Of a stretch of DNA of 47,605 nt, positions 26,220 to 33,103 are shown piece after piece. The stretch comes from Altererythrobacter sp. GTDB lineage: Bacteria; Pseudomonadota; Alphaproteobacteria; Sphingomonadales; Sphingomonadaceae. Position 1 is the first letter of the stretch. Every line of letters starts with the position of its first letter. The position numbers and the translations under genes were made by a program. Location: the NCBI GenBank assembly GCA_023260985.1, contig JALRKY010000030.1, positions 1 to 47,605 on the forward strand, in the 5' to 3' direction. The notes beneath the pieces are model-generated. The model saw only the letters and a list, made by a program, of their open reading frames with translations, searched no databases and had not been told where the DNA came from.

Positions 26220-27071
26220 ATGAGAGAAATCGCTGTCGCCGCCCTCCAGCTGCCGCTTGGCAGCGACGACGAGGCCACGAACATCGCCGCGGTCGGCGAA
26301 CTGGTCGAACAGGCCGCCGCGCGCGGAGCCCAGATCGTGCTGCCGCCCGAGCTCTTCTCAGGGCCCTATTTCTGCCAGGTCGAGGACGAGGCGCTGTTCG
26401 CGCTCGCCCGGCCCACGCTCGAGCATCCCTCCGTAATCGCCATGCGCAAGCTCGCGGCGAAGCTCAAGGTCGCGATCCCGACCAGCTTCTTCGAACGCGA
26501 CGGCCACCATTACTACAACACGCTGGCGATGATCGGCCCCGATGGGGAAGTGATGGGTACCTATCGCAAGAGCCACATCCCTGACGGGCCGGGCTATGAA
26601 GAGAAGTTCTATTTCCGCCCGGGCAATGATGGGTTCAAGGTGTGGGATGTCATGGGCGCGCGCATCGGCATCGGCATCTGCTGGGATCAGTGGTATCCCG
26701 AATGTGCGCGGGTGATGGCGCTGAAGGGCGCAGAACTGCTTTTCTATCCCACTGCGATCGGCTCCGAACCCTACGACTCCGGCCTCGACACGAGCCGCAT
26801 GTGGCAGCGCGCGATGCAAGGGCATGCCGTATCCAACTGCATGCCGGTGATCGCCGCGAACCGCATCGAGACCGAAGGCGAACAGAGCTTCTACGGTCAC
26901 AGCTTCATCGCCAACGAATGGGGCGACATAGTATGCGAATTCGGCTCGGCTGAGGAAGGCGTGCTGGTGGCAACGCTCGACCTTGACCAAGCGGCAAAAC
27001 ACCGCGCCGGGATGGGCTTCTTCCGCGATCGCCGCCCGCAGCTCTACGGGCGGATCTGCGAGGACATCTGA
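26220..27071 (+). CDS. aguB: N-carbamoylputrescine amidase
   Basis: 283 residues, nitrilase superfamily. Hydrolyses N-carbamoylputrescine to putrescine, CO2 and ammonia in the agmatine route. The catalytic triad is visible: Glu44 in LPPELF, Lys117 in TYRKSHIP and Cys154 in GICWDQWYPE. The PDGPGYEEKFYF and QRAMQGHAVSN segments are typical of AguB. An agmatine deiminase (aguA) is not in the window. Its stop overlaps the apparent CTG start of folK by 4 nt (27068-27071). Confidence 0.93.
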   Translation: MREIAVAALQLPLGSDDEATNIAAVGELVEQAAARGAQIVLPPELFSGPYFCQVEDEALFALARPTLEHPSVIAMRKLAAKLKVAIPTSFFERDGHHYYNTLAMIGPDGEVMGTYRKSHIPDGPGYEEKFYFRPGNDGFKVWDVMGARIGIGICWDQWYPECARVMALKGAELLFYPTAIGSEPYDSGLDTSRMWQRAMQGHAVSNCMPVIAANRIETEGEQSFYGHSFIANEWGDIVCEFGSAEEGVLVATLDLDQAAKHRAGMGFFRDRRPQLYGRICEDI

Positions 27072-27556
27072 GCAGCACCTATCTCATCGCGCTGGGTTCC
27101 AACCGACGGCATCATCGCTTTGGGCTGCCTGCGGGCGTACTGGCAGCTGCATTGGAGGAACTGGCGGCGCTCGGCACCGTGCACGCCCGCTCACGGGTCA
27201 TTACAACCGATCCGCTCGGCCCGGCGCAGAGACGATTTGCCAATGCGGTGGCCATTGTCGAAAGCGAGCTTGAGCCGCAGGCGACGCTGGCCGCGCTCCA
27301 GCGCATGGAACGCGAATTCGGGCGGCGGCGCTGGCGACGCTGGGGCGACCGCGTGCTCGATTGCGACATCGTGCTTTGGGACGAGGGCATTTGGGAAGGG
27401 CACGATCTGGTGATCCCGCACCCCGAATTCCGCTTCCGGGAATTCGTGCTGGGCCCAGCAAAGTCCATCGCACCTCATTGGTATGACCCCGTTTCAGGTT
27501 TGTCGATAAGCCAGCTCCATGCGCGCTTGACCAAGCCGCGACCTGTCCTTAGGTGA
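27068..27556 (+). CDS. folK: HPPK (folK), apparently with a CTG start
   Basis: 2-amino-4-hydroxy-6-hydroxymethyldihydropteridine pyrophosphokinase of folate synthesis. The essential N-terminal strand YLIALGSN is encoded at about 27080-27103, but from the in-frame stop at 26984 to a TTG at 27152 there is no ATG, GTG or TTG. The best start is CTG at 27068, preceded by GAGGA and overlapping the aguB stop as CTGA, giving 162 residues. Other motifs are intact: TTDPLGPAQRRFANAV, WGDRVLDCDIVLW with the DxD metal site, and HPEFRFREFVLGP. Starting at 27152 would delete the GSN strand. Confidence 0.8.
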   Translation: MSSTYLIALGSNRRHHRFGLPAGVLAAALEELAALGTVHARSRVITTDPLGPAQRRFANAVAIVESELEPQATLAALQRMEREFGRRRWRRWGDRVLDCDIVLWDEGIWEGHDLVIPHPEFRFREFVLGPAKSIAPHWYDPVSGLSISQLHARLTKPRPVLR

Positions 27557-27583
27557 GCGCGCGGACACAGTCTGTCCCTGTGG

Positions 27584-27659
27584 GGGCCCTTAGCTCAGTC
27601 GGTAGAGCAACTGACTTTTAATCAGTAGGTCGCTGGTTCGAGCCCAGCAGGGCTCACCA
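27584..27659 (+). tRNA. tRNA-Lys (anticodon TTT)
   Basis: 76 nt including an encoded CCA (27657-27659). Acceptor stem GGGCCCT/AGGGCTC pairs with one G-U. The D arm (TAGCTCAGTCGGTAGAGCA), the anticodon stem ACTGA/TCAGT around CTTTTAA, and the T arm with GGTTCGAGCC are all canonical. It sits at the left edge of the lower-GC accessory stretch, so it may once have served as an integration site, but I found no repeated copy of its 3' end. Confidence 0.97.
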
Positions 27660-27959
27660 CCTATTTTGAGTTACTTAACGTGATATATTGAGGCGAGCCT
27701 TTTAGAGCTTTCGTTCTCGGGTAACGATACGGGTAACATTTTTGCTGCTTTCGGCTTTGAGACGGGTCGGCAAATCCTCTAAAGCGTCCAGTCGCTCACC
27801 CTGCCCTTTGCAATAACCCACCCACAGCAGCATTCTCAGCCTCGGTTAGAAGCAGAGGTCAAATGCGCTTAGTAGCCACCATTGCCGCTGCTAACGCCTT
27901 GCCTTTGACTTTCGGTTGGCTTCAGAGGCCACCCCATCACCTTCGCTACGATCCTCTGC
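27660..27959. other. Lower-GC intergenic stretch after tRNA-Lys
   Basis: The G+C content drops directly after the tRNA. The only open frame with any appeal is a 43-codon minus-strand ORF at 27702-27833 whose basic C-terminus reads KNVTRIVTRERKL; it lacks a ribosome site and a recognisable family. A short direct repeat, GGGTAAC, occurs twice at 27720-27737. I see no gene that can be defended here; it may be the eroded end of a mobile element that used the tRNA. Confidence 0.4.
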
Positions 27960-28244
27960 CTAGAAGATGCCTACTGCCAGTTCGGCCCAGATCGCGAGAA
28001 AAGCGAGCGCAATCAAGCCAATTGCTAGCCCCCTCTGAAGGCTAGTCTTGGACAGTCTGACCGAAGCCTCCAGTGCCACTCCTGCAGCAGCAAGCATGAA
28101 CCCCATGGCAACAAAATCCTCTGGTCCCCAGTTTACCTCGCTTGTGAATTGCATCGCAATGGCTGGGATAAGCAGCATGCCTGCAGCGATTAGCAAGAAA
28201 ACCCATCGACCGGTTTTACGGATGCGGGGGTGTTGCAGTTTCAT
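27960..28244 (-). CDS. Small membrane protein, three predicted TM helices
   Basis: 94 residues with three hydrophobic helices (about 14-31, 44-61 and 74-92), separated by short polar loops and preceded by a basic N-terminus (KLQHPRIRKTGR). No family recognised. A good ribosome site (GGTGAGGTGAA) lies directly before the ATG, and the stop of the upstream coding remnant lies 11 nt away, so the gene probably belongs to the same transcript as the winged-helix and polytopic membrane genes upstream. Confidence 0.7.
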   Translation of the reverse strand: MKLQHPRIRKTGRWVFLLIAAGMLLIPAIAMQFTSEVNWGPEDFVAMGFMLAAAGVALEASVRLSKTSLQRGLAIGLIALAFLAIWAELAVGIF

Positions 28245-28255
28245 TTCACCTCACC

Positions 28256-28456
28256 TTAGCCCAAAGCCAGCGCCACTTCCGACGCAAGGTTACGCAACTC
28301 TATCAGCGCCATCATCTTTGCGTCATCAATTGTGAGTGTTCCGTCACCATTAGCCCACTCTCGCCACCCACTGGGCGAGCGTAAAGTGGGCGAATACGCT
28401 TCATCGTCCGCGACATCCGCAAAAAGCTGAATGTCCGCCCAAATAGATTTATGCCG
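28256..28456 (-). pseudogene. In-frame coding remnant after the polytopic membrane gene
   Basis: Directly after the TAG stop of the gene ending at 28457, the same frame stays open for 66 more codons and ends at TAA (28256-28258). The translation looks like a real soluble domain (for example FADVADDEAYSPTLRSPSGW, and MMALIELRNLASEVALALG at the end). It has no ATG, GTG or TTG start except an internal ATG pair near the end. Either the TAG is a nonsense change that split a ~260-residue protein, or this is the tail of a gene whose front was lost. No family recognised. Confidence 0.45.
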
Positions 28457-29041
28457 CTAAAACTTTAGCAAACGCTTCGGAGCCATATCCATTGCAAATT
28501 TGATTGAGTAAACGACGGCCCACGTCCCGATCATATCGCCAATAAAAATATAGAGATGAGCCAACGGAGTATGATCGTCGTATCCAGCGGCTTCCAAGCC
28601 GAAATGGTAGAAGATAGCGTTTCCGAGAGAGCAGCCGGCTGAGAGCCATAGTAGGTTTAGTGGCGTTAGATTTGATAGGGTTGGATGGAGCTTACAAAGC
28701 CGACTGACGATGAAAACTCCAAATGGTCCCCCTACAGCTAGGAAGGCTGAAACAAGAAGCTTTCCATACAGCGAAAGCCCAAGGTCAACGCAAAATAACC
28801 CTGCCACGAACAAGGCTGGAATAATCCAATAGCGTATGACGAGAAATCCAAAAAGCCGGATAAATGCCGGCAAGAAAATCAGACCGGCAATACCGCCCAG
28901 AGCCTCATTTCCTAACATCCAGTCTGACAGGTAATAAAAGGCAACATACAGGAATGTGAGAGCCACGCTAAAAATAGCGTTATAGAGGGCTGATGGCGAC
29001 ATCATGAGTTTAGACAGTCTCCAAGAAAAAGCGCGCAACAC
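28457..29041 (-). CDS. Polytopic membrane protein of unknown function
   Basis: 194 residues with about six hydrophobic helices (from SVALTFLYVAFYYLSDWM through GLIFLPAFIRLFGFLVI and IIPALFVAGLFCVDLGL to LYIFIGDMIGTWAVVYSI). The LPAFIRL-type segment and later SNLTPLNLLWL recall MASE1-like sensory membrane domains, but only in pattern. The start is GTG, sharing its G with the TAG stop of the winged-helix gene (TAGTG), so translation is coupled. Codon use is more AT-rich than in the flanking core genes. Function unknown. Confidence 0.65.
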   Translation of the reverse strand: MLRAFSWRLSKLMMSPSALYNAIFSVALTFLYVAFYYLSDWMLGNEALGGIAGLIFLPAFIRLFGFLVIRYWIIPALFVAGLFCVDLGLSLYGKLLVSAFLAVGGPFGVFIVSRLCKLHPTLSNLTPLNLLWLSAGCSLGNAIFYHFGLEAAGYDDHTPLAHLYIFIGDMIGTWAVVYSIKFAMDMAPKRLLKF

Positions 29042-29370
29042 TATTCTTTAGCCAGCGCAGAAAATAGGGCTTCTGCGGCTTTTGTAAAAGTCACATCACG
29101 TTTGCGCCCGTCGTCCGCGGCGACCGAGATATTCAACAAGCCTTTGTCTTTTAGTGCGATCAATTGACGATAGGAGGTCGACGCAGAATGACCTGCACCC
29201 AAGTCATAAACATCGGCAACCGATAGCGATCTTTTCTTTTCCCAAAGCGCCCGAAGCTCAAAGAGCATCCGTTCTTCATCACCCGAAAGTTCGGAGAGCG
29301 GTGGTATACGCCTCAGGCTAACCAGGAAGTTTAGCAGGCGCAGCTCGGAAACAGGCAGACGACTCATCAT
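29041..29370 (-). CDS. Winged-helix DNA-binding protein, MarR-like
   Basis: 109 residues. The pattern SVADVYDLGAGHSASTSYRQL, ALKDKGLLNISV, DGRKRDVTFT, AAEALFSAL is a helix-turn-helix followed by the beta-wing of MarR-type winged-helix proteins. The protein is shorter than full MarR regulators, lacking part of the N-terminal dimer helices. AAGAGG just upstream is a fair ribosome site. The stop overlaps the start of the membrane protein gene by 1 nt, so it probably regulates or works with that gene. Effector and target are unknown. Confidence 0.7.
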   Translation of the reverse strand: MMSRLPVSELRLLNFLVSLRRIPPLSELSGDEERMLFELRALWEKKRSLSVADVYDLGAGHSASTSYRQLIALKDKGLLNISVAADDGRKRDVTFTKAAEALFSALAKE

Positions 29371-29433
29371 GCCTCTTTTTAATAAAGAAAAAGCTCTATA
29401 CCAGAGGGCGCTGGACTGATGAGTGTTGAAAAA

Positions 29434-29643
29434 CTACCCTTCATTTAAACGCACCGCATCAAACAGGCATAGCTCACCTTCTAGGCAGCCAGCGTCACGC
29501 CCAACACGCTGCCTGAGTTGGCTTAGATTCTCGCCCTTGTTGCGCATCCAAACCTTTCGGTCAGGGTCATCCCAGCCGATCTCAGATAGCCCGAGGATAG
29601 TCTCATCCTCCTCGACGCTCTCAGGCGCCACCAAGTCATCCAT
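29434..29643 (-). CDS. Uncertain acidic hypothetical ORF cut by the IS remnant
   Basis: The open frame runs from 29763 to 29434 (109 codons), but its first ~23 codons are the antisense of an IS3 transposase tail, so they are not original. From the internal ATG at 29643 the product is 69 residues, acidic at the start (DDLVAPESVEEDETILGLSE), with WDDPDRKVWMRNKG after it. No family recognised. The 5' end of an older gene may have been replaced by the insertion. Confidence 0.3.
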   Translation of the reverse strand: MDDLVAPESVEEDETILGLSEIGWDDPDRKVWMRNKGENLSQLRQRVGRDAGCLEGELCLFDAVRLNEG

Positions 29644-29696
29644 AATGATGGCTTCTCTATACCCTCGAGGTGGCTCCCGCTGTTCCAGCCGCTTTA

Positions 29697-29858
29697 GTCC
29701 GGCCGCATAGCTCATTGGGTTATCGACCGCCGGCTCCGGAAACAGCGACGCCGCCATGGTCACCCTCCGGTTCCGCTACGCTCCACCTACAGCCAGCCAT
29801 GGCGCCGAAGGCAATCTTGCCTAACAATCAACGCGGATCACTTGGTGAGGACCGGTCA
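29697..29858 (+). mobile_element. 3' end of an IS3-family insertion sequence (remnant)
   Basis: The plus strand encodes VRPHSSLGYRPPAPETATPP and then WSPSGSATLHLQPAMA, the typical C-terminus of an IS3-family OrfB transposase (RPHSSLGYRPPAPE). The codons before VRPH are not transposase-like, so the element is truncated on the left at about 29697. To the right, TAACAATCAACGCGG, ATCACTTGG and GAGGACCGGTCA resemble the non-coding right end and terminal repeat of such elements, ending in TCA at 29858. No left end was found. Confidence 0.75.
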
Positions 29859-30533
29859 GGCCTTGGCGTCGAGTTTCTTGGCCAGCATCAGGCCTCCGGT
29901 GATCAGGAACGGCACCAGCACGATGCTGAGTGCGACCTTGGCGATCACTTGGCCGATCATGAGGTTGGTGATGTCGAATTCGCCATAGAAGGCGAGTGTC
30001 ACGAAAATCACGGAATCGACTGCCTGCGAAAGCGCCGAAGCGATCGCGCCTCGTACCATCAGCCCCACGGTCGTCGCTTCCCCGCTGCCGCGCAGCTTCG
30101 AGAAGATCCAGACGTTGAGGAGGAGCGAAGTCAGGTAGGCGGCGGGCCCTGCCAACCATACGCGCCAGGTCGATGCATGGACACGCTCGAATGCAGCGAG
30201 ATCGTCCGGCCGGAATTCAATCATCTCGGTCGAGGGAGGCAGGTTCAGTACCAACTGCATCAGCAAGGCGGAGATGACCAGCGGGACGAAGCCCCACCAT
30301 ATGATGCGCTTGGCGGCCTGCTGACCGCGCAGCTGTGCAACCGCGCTCGAAATCACGACCAGCATCAGGAAAGGAAAGATGCCCGCTTCGACCGAAAGAT
30401 CGGTCGGCGGCAATTGCACCTGCTTGAAGGCGAGGACGCCGGCCAACACGGTCATGCCGCCATAGAGCAGCATATAGACGGTGAGCGAGCGCGGCATAGC
30501 CGAAGCGGCGATAGCAGGAGCTTGGTCTGTCAT
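29856..30533 (-). CDS. Queuosine precursor transporter (YhhQ/VUT family)
   Basis: 225 residues with six or so TM helices. The YhhQ family imports preQ0/preQ1-type precursors of tRNA queuosine. Family features: SLTVYMLLYGGMTVLAGVLAFKQVQL, AGIFPFLMLV, the charged loop FRPDDLAAFE, LNVWIFSKLR and SQAVDSVIFVTLAFYG. The stop codon TGA (29856-29858) is also the first three bases of the IS3 remnant's terminal repeat on this strand, so the present C-terminus (KKLDAKA) may be IS-determined. It diverges from the nucleoside transporter gene. Confidence 0.85.
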   Translation of the reverse strand: MTDQAPAIAASAMPRSLTVYMLLYGGMTVLAGVLAFKQVQLPPTDLSVEAGIFPFLMLVVISSAVAQLRGQQAAKRIIWWGFVPLVISALLMQLVLNLPPSTEMIEFRPDDLAAFERVHASTWRVWLAGPAAYLTSLLLNVWIFSKLRGSGEATTVGLMVRGAIASALSQAVDSVIFVTLAFYGEFDITNLMIGQVIAKVALSIVLVPFLITGGLMLAKKLDAKA

Positions 30534-30674
30534 TTCCGCTGTCTAAACCGCGCGCGGTGCAAAAGAAAAGCGGGGGACAGCAAGCTTCTGTGGGTCATTC
30601 GCGGGTTTGACTGATTGGAAACAAAAGGCGAAATCCGTTTCAGAGCCTAACGTAAGGGCAGTGTAAGGGGTCTT

Positions 30675-31916
30675 ATGCCGCAGTTCCTCATCAGCCTCGC
30701 GGGTATAGCCGCGATCCTCGCCATCGCCTTCCTGCTTTCGAACGGGAAGAAACGGATCAAGCCCCGCGTCGTGATTGCGGCATTTGCCCTGCAAACCGCC
30801 ATGGCCTTGCTGGTCCTGCGCACGCCATGGGGCGTCAGCGCAATCGAAGGGCTTTCAAACGGCGTGATCGCGCTGCTTTCCTATTCCAAGATCGGGATCG
30901 AGGCGGTGTTTGGCCCGATGGGGACCAACCCGTTTGCAAACACTTTCGTGATCGCGGCGCTGCCCGTGATTGTGTTCTTCGCCGCGCTGGTTTCGATCCT
31001 GTATCACTGGGGCATCATGCAGCGGCTCGTGCGCTGGGTCGGCGGCGCGATCGGCTGGATCACAGGGATAAGCAAGGTCGAAGCACTTGGCAGCGCCGCC
31101 AATATCTTCGTCGGCCAGTCGGAAAGCCCGCTGGTTGTGCGGCCCTATCTCTCAGCGCTTCCGCCTGCGCGCCTGTTCACGCTTATGTGCGTCGGCATGG
31201 CGGGCGTGGCGGGCACGATCCTTGCCGCTTACGCTAGTTTCATTGGCGAGGCTTCTGTTCCCTTCCTGCTTGCCGCCGCATTCATGTCCGCCCCCGGCGG
31301 GATTCTGATGGCGAAGATCATCTATCCCGACGAAGAGGGTGACGATGCTGCCGACGAGCAGCCGATCACTGTGTCCGAGACTTTCGAGGAAGGGCATCAC
31401 CCAGCCAATGTGATAGAAGCCGCCGCTCAGGGCACGCAAACCGGCGTTAAGCTGGCGGTGGCCGTGGGCGCGATGGTCCTGGTGTTCGTGGCGCTGGTCG
31501 CGCTTGCCAATGGCATCCTTGGCGGTGTCGGCGGACTGTTTGGCTATCCCGATCTGAGCTTCCAGCAGATCATCGGCTTCGTCTTTGCCCCGGTGATGTT
31601 CCTGATCGGCATTCCGTGGGAAGAAGCAGGCATCGCCGGCGGGCTGTTTGGCACCAAGGTGGTGCTCAACGAATTCGTCGCTTTCATCGAACTCGGCCAG
31701 CTTGACGTGTTGTCCGATCGCAGCCGCGCGATCGTGACATTCGCGCTGTGCGGCTTCGCCAATTTCTCGTCTATTGCCATACAGATGGCGGTAACAGGTG
31801 GGCTTGCGCCAAATCAAAGACCGGTCATCGCACGGCTCGGTATGAGAGCGCTTGCCGCCGGCAGTCTCGCCAATCTAATGAGCGCGGCTCTGGCAAGCTT
31901 GTTCCTCCCCTATTAA
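30675..31916 (+). CDS. Concentrative nucleoside transporter (NupC/CNT family)
   Basis: 413 residues, about ten TM helices. Imports nucleosides with sodium or protons. CNT signatures: SKVEALGSAANIFVGQSESPLV with the substrate-binding GQSE segment, CVGMAGVAGTILAAYASF, FIELGQLDVLSDRSRAIVTF and ALCGFANFSSIAIQ. AAGGGG lies 6-10 nt before the ATG. The next gene begins 8 nt after its stop. Nucleoside selectivity is not predictable by eye. Confidence 0.93.
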   Translation: MPQFLISLAGIAAILAIAFLLSNGKKRIKPRVVIAAFALQTAMALLVLRTPWGVSAIEGLSNGVIALLSYSKIGIEAVFGPMGTNPFANTFVIAALPVIVFFAALVSILYHWGIMQRLVRWVGGAIGWITGISKVEALGSAANIFVGQSESPLVVRPYLSALPPARLFTLMCVGMAGVAGTILAAYASFIGEASVPFLLAAAFMSAPGGILMAKIIYPDEEGDDAADEQPITVSETFEEGHHPANVIEAAAQGTQTGVKLAVAVGAMVLVFVALVALANGILGGVGGLFGYPDLSFQQIIGFVFAPVMFLIGIPWEEAGIAGGLFGTKVVLNEFVAFIELGQLDVLSDRSRAIVTFALCGFANFSSIAIQMAVTGGLAPNQRPVIARLGMRALAAGSLANLMSAALASLFLPY

Positions 31917-31924
31917 GAAGAATC

Positions 31925-32854
31925 ATGACCGAAATAGCATCCGTATCGCTCGACCAACCGCTCGAGAATATTGCCGACGAACTGGGCCGCAGCTTCGCCG
32001 AATACGGCTTCGCAGTTATCCGCGACCATGGCATCCCACAGGAATTGATCGACCGCGCCGAAGCGAAGTCGAAAGAGTTCTTCGCCCTGCCTGAGGAGGT
32101 GAAGCGCGGCTATCACATCCCTGGCGCCGGCGGCGCGCGCGGCTACACGCCGTTCGGCACCGAGAAGGCCAAGGATGCCGAGGTGCAGGACCTCAAGGAA
32201 TTCTGGCACGTCGGACGCTCGCTCCCTGAAGGGCATCCGCTCGCCAAGTATATGGCACCGAATGTCTGGCCCGGCGAAATCGAGGATTTCCGCGAGACTT
32301 TCAGCGAGCTTTACTCCGCCTTCGAAAAGGCCGGTGGCCGCGTGCTTGAAGCGATCGCGCTGCACCTGGGGCTCGATCGCAATTATTTCGCGGCGACGGT
32401 CGAAGACGGCGATTCGGTGATGCGCCTGCTGCATTACCCGCCGCTTGGCGACGAAGTGCCCGAAGGGGCAATCCGCGCGGCTGCGCATGGCGACATCAAC
32501 ACGATCACGCTGCTGCTGGGCGCAGAAGAAGCAGGCCTCGAACTGCTGACCAAGCAGGGCTCGTGGAAGGCCGTGGACGTTCCCGAGGGCGCGCTGGTGA
32601 TCAACGTCGGCGACATGCTTGATCGGCTCACCAACAGCCGCCTGCGTTCGACCACGCACCGTGTGGTGAACCCCAAGAGAGCGGCTGCCAAGCGGGCGCG
32701 CTTCTCAATGCCATTCTTCCTCCATTTCAGGCCCGATTACGTGATTGAGACCTTGCCGGGATGCATCGAGGATGGCCAAGAATCGGAGGCTCCACCGCCG
32801 ATTTCGAGCCACGAATTCCTCCAGCAGCGGTTGCGCGAGATAAATCTCGTCTGA
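31925..32854 (+). CDS. 2-oxoglutarate/Fe(II)-dependent oxygenase, isopenicillin N synthase family
   Basis: 309 residues. A non-heme iron oxygenase with a DIOX_N-like N-terminal part (GFAVIRDHGIP) and a double-stranded beta-helix core. Iron ligands are His188 and Asp190 (AAHGDINTITLL) and His245 (RSTTHRVVNP); the 2-oxoglutarate-binding RxS pair is Arg259/Ser261 (ARFSMPFF). The start at 31925 is 8 nt after the CNT stop; the open frame overlaps CNT further upstream as a shadow. Substrate unknown. Co-transcription with the nucleoside transporter may hint at a nucleoside-type substrate, which is only inference. Confidence 0.9.
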   Translation: MTEIASVSLDQPLENIADELGRSFAEYGFAVIRDHGIPQELIDRAEAKSKEFFALPEEVKRGYHIPGAGGARGYTPFGTEKAKDAEVQDLKEFWHVGRSLPEGHPLAKYMAPNVWPGEIEDFRETFSELYSAFEKAGGRVLEAIALHLGLDRNYFAATVEDGDSVMRLLHYPPLGDEVPEGAIRAAAHGDINTITLLLGAEEAGLELLTKQGSWKAVDVPEGALVINVGDMLDRLTNSRLRSTTHRVVNPKRAAAKRARFSMPFFLHFRPDYVIETLPGCIEDGQESEAPPPISSHEFLQQRLREINLV

Positions 32855-32870
32855 TTTCCCGCTCAGTTGG

Positions 32871-32895
32871 GCCTGAATTACAAAAATTTTCAGGC
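32871..32895 (+). terminator. Hairpin after the oxygenase gene
   Basis: GCCTGAA (32871-32877) and TTCAGGC (32889-32895) form a perfect 7-bp stem with an A/T-rich 11-nt loop, 17 nt after the oxygenase stop. No T-run follows, so termination may be weak or Rho-assisted. Confidence 0.4.
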
Positions 32896-32989
32896 TGTTG
32901 CCCTGTCGCAACAGTCGCAGGAGTCGAAGGGATTCCGCGGCTTTGCGGCAGGGGGAACTCGGCATGCGGCCACAGGTAAGTTAACCATG

Positions 32990-33033
32990 GCGGCAAATTT
33001 CACAGATTTGTAGCAAATCTGCCTTTTTGCCGC
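32990..33033 (+). promoter_or_regulatory. Nested hairpin in the leader of the TonB receptor gene
   Basis: Two concentric inverted repeats: an inner perfect stem CAGATTTG-TAG-CAAATCTG (33003-33021) and an outer stem GCGGCAAA/TTTGCCGC (32990-32997 with 33026-33033), joined by short internal loops. It ends 70 nt before the receptor ATG. A T5 run (33024-33028) follows the inner stem, so it could act as a terminator/antiterminator or as an operator. Confidence 0.5.
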
Positions 33034-33103
33034 AGCGCAACACGCTTATCGCGATATTCAGAGAATCACTTCCGTTTTCCCATTCTCACCAGGGGCAATA
33101 CAT

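Noticed and set aside
27702..27833. 43-codon ORF as the end of an integrase
   Set aside because: No tyrosine-recombinase motif, no ribosome site, and no open frame joining it to anything upstream.
27630..29860. attL/attR repeats from tRNA-Lys
   Set aside because: I searched by eye for a second copy of the tRNA 3' end up to the IS remnant and found none.
29670..30614. Plus-strand open frame of 314 codons starting in the IS remnant
   Set aside because: Only the first part is transposase; the rest is antisense to the YhhQ transporter. It is not one gene.
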